Shown piece after piece: positions 62,939 through 64,000 of a DNA stretch of 64,000 nt. A program made the translations under genes and the position numbers. Source of the DNA: Laspinema palackyanum D2a (lineage in GTDB: Bacteria; Cyanobacteriota; Cyanobacteriia; Cyanobacteriales; Laspinemataceae). The DNA lies in the NCBI GenBank assembly GCA_025370845.1, contig JAMXFF010000004.1, positions 124,001 through 188,000 on the forward strand. The letters are read 5' to 3'. A model generated the notes under the pieces. The model was not told the DNA's origin, did no database searches, and saw only the letters and a list, made by a program, of their open reading frames with translations. The first letter of the stretch is position 1. Each line of letters begins with the position of its first letter.

Positions 62939-64000
62939 TTATGAATCAGAATTTAACCGGGGTTTTAACCAAAAACTTGCAAGGTTGTCAAGTATCTGGC
63001 GGAGGCTTTGGCTGCGCGGTTCCTGGAGGAATAGCAAGGGAACTAGGGCCAACAGTCGCAAGAGCGCAGAGAAGGCAAATAAGCCAACGAATCCGCCAAA
63101 AGCAGATTGAGTGGCGATAAATCCGCCTAGGGTGGTCCCGACTGCACCGGCTAATCCGCTAACGGCAGCGGCGATCGCAAAATAACTCGAAGGCTGTTTC
63201 GCCGGGGCGATTTCCATTTGGATATTACTGCCACAGAGATCCACGGCTGCCCAAGTTGCGCCACTAATCAGGTGTAACAGGGGCAATCCTATCCATAAGA
63301 GTATCCCTTGGGTTCCCGTTACCAGCCAGAGCACCGGGGTGATGGCGACGAGGATACCGACGAAGAGTAACAGGGGACGATTTCCCAGGCGATCGGCTAA
63401 TTTTCCCCAAATTGGCAGCATCAGCAAGTTAGCACCGGCAGCGAGGCTGTTGTAGAGGGTTACCCAACTCACATCGATGTCTAAATCTTTGAGTAAATAA
63501 AGGTTGAAAAATGGGGCACTGAGGTTGACGGCAAACATCCATCCGCCAAAATACAGCAGAAACATCCGGAAATTTTTATCTTTTAAAAAACTGGGCAGGG
63601 CGATCGCTGATGTGGGGGGAGTCGGTTCATGATTGGGGAGACTTTCGCTATCACTGCCCCAAATTTGGGGGTTAACATCTGCCATCAAAAACTGGAAGCA
63701 TAGGCTAATGATGCCAGCGGCGATCGCCACACACAAGATAATCCCATAGCCTTCAATGGTCCCCCCGTCCCATTGGGACACCATCACCCCTAATATTGGC
63801 ATTGCCAGCAAATTGGTGAGATTAGCGGCACTGTTGCGAAAGCCAAAGTAACGCCCCCGGAGGCGATCGGGGACTAATGCTGCCATCCAACTCACCCAAG
63901 AGGGACTCCCGAAAGCCCCTAAAATATGGGTGAGGGCGACGATCGCCAAGGTTCCCAGAATCAGATGGTGAGCTTGCCTGGGATCCACGAGAAACCAGCC
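62939..64000 (-). CDS. MFS transporter, 5' end cut by the window
   Basis: The frame stays open to the last base (GWFLVDPRQ), so the N-terminus is missing. About 350 residues with ten or so spans remain. The MFS loop motif appears in DRLRGRYFGFRNS and again in GKLADRLGNRPLLLF. The substrate is unknown. It lies 66 bases upstream of the sugar-binding protein gene on the same strand and might be cotranscribed with the ABC genes. Confidence 0.85.
   Translation of the reverse strand, partial: GWFLVDPRQAHHLILGTLAIVALTHILGAFGSPSWVSWMAALVPDRLRGRYFGFRNSAANLTNLLAMPILGVMVSQWDGGTIEGYGIILCVAIAAGIISLCFQFLMADVNPQIWGSDSESLPNHEPTPPTSAIALPSFLKDKNFRMFLLYFGGWMFAVNLSAPFFNLYLLKDLDIDVSWVTLYNSLAAGANLLMLPIWGKLADRLGNRPLLLFVGILVAITPVLWLVTGTQGILLWIGLPLLHLISGATWAAVDLCGSNIQMEIAPAKQPSSYFAIAAAVSGLAGAVGTTLGGFIATQSAFGGFVGLFAFSALLRLLALVPLLFLQEPRSQSLRQILDNLASFWLKPRLNSDS

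Overview
The window comes from a filamentous-type cyanobacterium, probably Oscillatoriales-like (the order is inference). The evidence is the very frequent HIP1 octamer GCGATCGC, a petC-petA operon for the cytochrome b6f complex, a lipoprotein PsbQ, a nitrate-reductase-associated protein, a COP23 protein and many PAS-rich sensor kinases. I saw no rRNA, tRNA, transposase or CRISPR array.

Region 1 (about 1.1-16.4 kb) is an accessory island and the most interesting part. On the minus strand it runs: a STAND (NB-ARC-like) ATPase, a zinc-ribbon Ser/Thr kinase with TPRs, then a tight three-gene operon. The operon encodes an HTH/DUF1822 protein, a CHAT-NACHT-membrane protein and a CHAT-WD40 protein, followed by an orphan membrane protein. 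The CHAT domain of the WD40 protein keeps its His/Cys dyad, while that of the NACHT protein appears to have lost the Cys. A perfect 8-bp inverted repeat lies just upstream of the operon. Two divergent plus-strand genes (a YbjN/CesT-like chaperone candidate and an orphan 409-aa protein) flank the island. The architecture fits an NTP-dependent, caspase-like conflict or programmed-cell-death system.

Region 2 (16.4-24.9 kb) holds a small RHH-like protein, a broken Uma2 gene, an alpha/beta hydrolase with a tandem-repeat N-terminus, a ParA-coiled-coil pair facing a chemoreceptor, an LRR protein and an FHA protein. Region 3 (24.9-30.6 kb) is housekeeping and photosynthesis: a ThiO-like oxidase, psbQ, a hydrolase-fold protein without its nucleophile, NRAP, petCA and DUF3067. 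Region 4 (30.9-40.4 kb) has a PAS kinase, tatC, a COP23 protein, an LCP-family protein with a repetitive acidic tail, a subtilase and rpe.

Region 5 (41.4-57.9 kb) is rich in signalling genes: a 1550-residue hybrid kinase with seven PAS domains, a penicillin-acylase-type enzyme, a PAS-GGDEF-EAL protein, a PHP phosphoesterase, a cupin, a broken Hpt gene and two REC-first histidine kinases. Region 6 (57.9 kb to the end) has a 37-bp hairpin array, a repetitive acidic lipoprotein, a PKHD-type hydroxylase, a carbohydrate ABC importer without its own ATPase, and an MFS transporter cut by the window edge. Short repeats of several kinds (AGAAACC-type palindromes, heptamers, a MITE-like element) are scattered between genes.
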